This document shows positions 19,519 through 20,120 of a DNA stretch of 20,120 nt, piece after piece (positions within the stretch are counted from its first letter, which is position 1; every line of letters starts with the position of its first letter). A program made the position numbers and the translations under genes. Below the pieces are notes generated by a model. That model was not told where the DNA came from. It saw only the letters and a program-made list of their open reading frames with translations, and searched no databases. The stretch is from a virus, in IMG/VR virus record IMGVR_UViG_3300034280_000075, positions 1 to 20,120 of that record; one strand, given 5' to 3'.

Positions 19519-20120
19519 ATGTTAAAACAATTCTACGAGAAAGCATTGCCTACGCAGGGTGTCTATTGCATAACAAGCATTGGGACTGACAAAAAAGTTT
19601 CAAACAAATTTGCAGAGACACTTGACGACGTATTTGCACAGATAGAGACGTTCAAGAAAAAGGGAGTCAACACTTTTGTTGCACTTGGAACGTTCGAGGG
19701 TTATAGCAGGAAAGCAGACGACTGCCTCTTCGTGCGATCGTTCTTCATTGACTTAGATGTTGGTGCAGAAAAAGATTATCAAACAAAGGGCGATGCTCAC
19801 ACAGCGCTCTACAAACTAGTTGGGGAGACTGGGCTACCTGACCCAGTAGTGATTGACTCAGGTGGCGGGGTTCATGCTTACTGGATCATGGATGAAGACA
19901 TCCCCAAAGATGAATGGAAGCTAGCCGCTGAGAAATTCAAAGCGCTATGCCTTCAGCATATATCTATTGACCCAGTGGTTACCGCAGATGCCGCACGTAT
20001 CATGCGCGCACCTGAGACGTTCAACCACAAGTTTGATCCACCAGAGCCAACGTCAGTTGTTAGTGATGAGATTCACGTCTATAGCTGGAACGAGTTCAAA
20101 GACTTCCTTGGCGTTGCACC
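19519..20120 (+). CDS. Archaeo-eukaryotic-type primase, N-terminal part (runs off right edge)
   Basis: Open from ATG 19519 to the window end, 200 codons seen. Motifs of the AEP/prim-pol superfamily: FFIDLDVG (75-82) with Asp78 and Asp80 as metal ligands, SGGGVHAYW (114-122) with the catalytic His119, and RIMRAPETFNHK (160-171) as the third motif. Viral genes of this kind often continue into a superfamily 3 or DnaB-like helicase domain, which would lie outside the window. It makes primers for the polymerase upstream. GGCGAG eight bases before the ATG is a weak ribosome binding site. Confidence 0.9.
   Translation, partial: MLKQFYEKALPTQGVYCITSIGTDKKVSNKFAETLDDVFAQIETFKKKGVNTFVALGTFEGYSRKADDCLFVRSFFIDLDVGAEKDYQTKGDAHTALYKLVGETGLPDPVVIDSGGGVHAYWIMDEDIPKDEWKLAAEKFKALCLQHISIDPVVTADAARIMRAPETFNHKFDPPEPTSVVSDEIHVYSWNEFKDFLGVA

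Overview
The window looks like one arm of a tailed double-stranded DNA phage (Caudoviricetes) or a close environmental relative. It has about 37 tightly packed genes, all on the + strand. Many overlap by 1 to 13 bases, several are tiny, and extended Shine-Dalgarno sequences of the AAGGAGAGA type are used repeatedly. There are no rRNA, tRNA, insertion sequence or CRISPR signals. Two textbook sigma-70 promoters and several GC-hairpin/U-tract terminators point to a bacterial host whose own RNA polymerase transcribes these genes. I cannot name the host from sequence alone.

Layout. 1-433 is a gene-poor, repeat-bearing and very G-rich stretch. 434-1147 holds four small ORFs ending in a terminator. 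1148-2933 holds two paralogous genes of unknown function, each behind a copied leader module and each closed by a strong terminator. 2934-3629 is a non-coding region packed with TAGAAC/GTTCTA elements and an A+T-rich tract; it is the best candidate for an origin or operator array. 3491-5060 is a promoter, a leader with two hairpins and an operon of small genes. 5081-10161 starts with a near-identical promoter and leader and carries an uncharacterised 304-aa protein, a MoxR-like AAA+ ATPase, two small membrane proteins, and a HExxH metallopeptidase-like/VWA protein, followed by further unknown genes. 10154-12630 holds unknown genes, then a VRR-NUC nuclease and a DUF3310 (T7 gp1.7-like) protein, and a terminator. 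12707-20120 is the replication module: family A DNA polymerase, Cas4/RecB-like nuclease, HNH-like protein, SNF2-type helicase, two conserved phage proteins (one a possible ssDNA-binding protein), a helix-turn-helix protein and the start of an archaeo-eukaryotic-type primase that runs off the right edge.

How it works together. The right half can supply DNA synthesis (polymerase, primase, helicase, nucleases). DUF3310 may act on nucleotide pools. The MoxR-VWA cassette is a predicted ATP-driven remodelling or chaperone machine whose target is unknown. The most notable unexplained signal is a recurring 5'-leader RNA hairpin (CCCAC-loop-GTGGG) found ahead of at least seven genes or gene groups. 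In two promoter-driven leaders it sits about 39 bases after the predicted start site and behind a second hairpin whose stem sequence differs but whose pairing is kept. Together with the shared promoter and operator, this suggests a phage-specific co-regulated set of transcripts.
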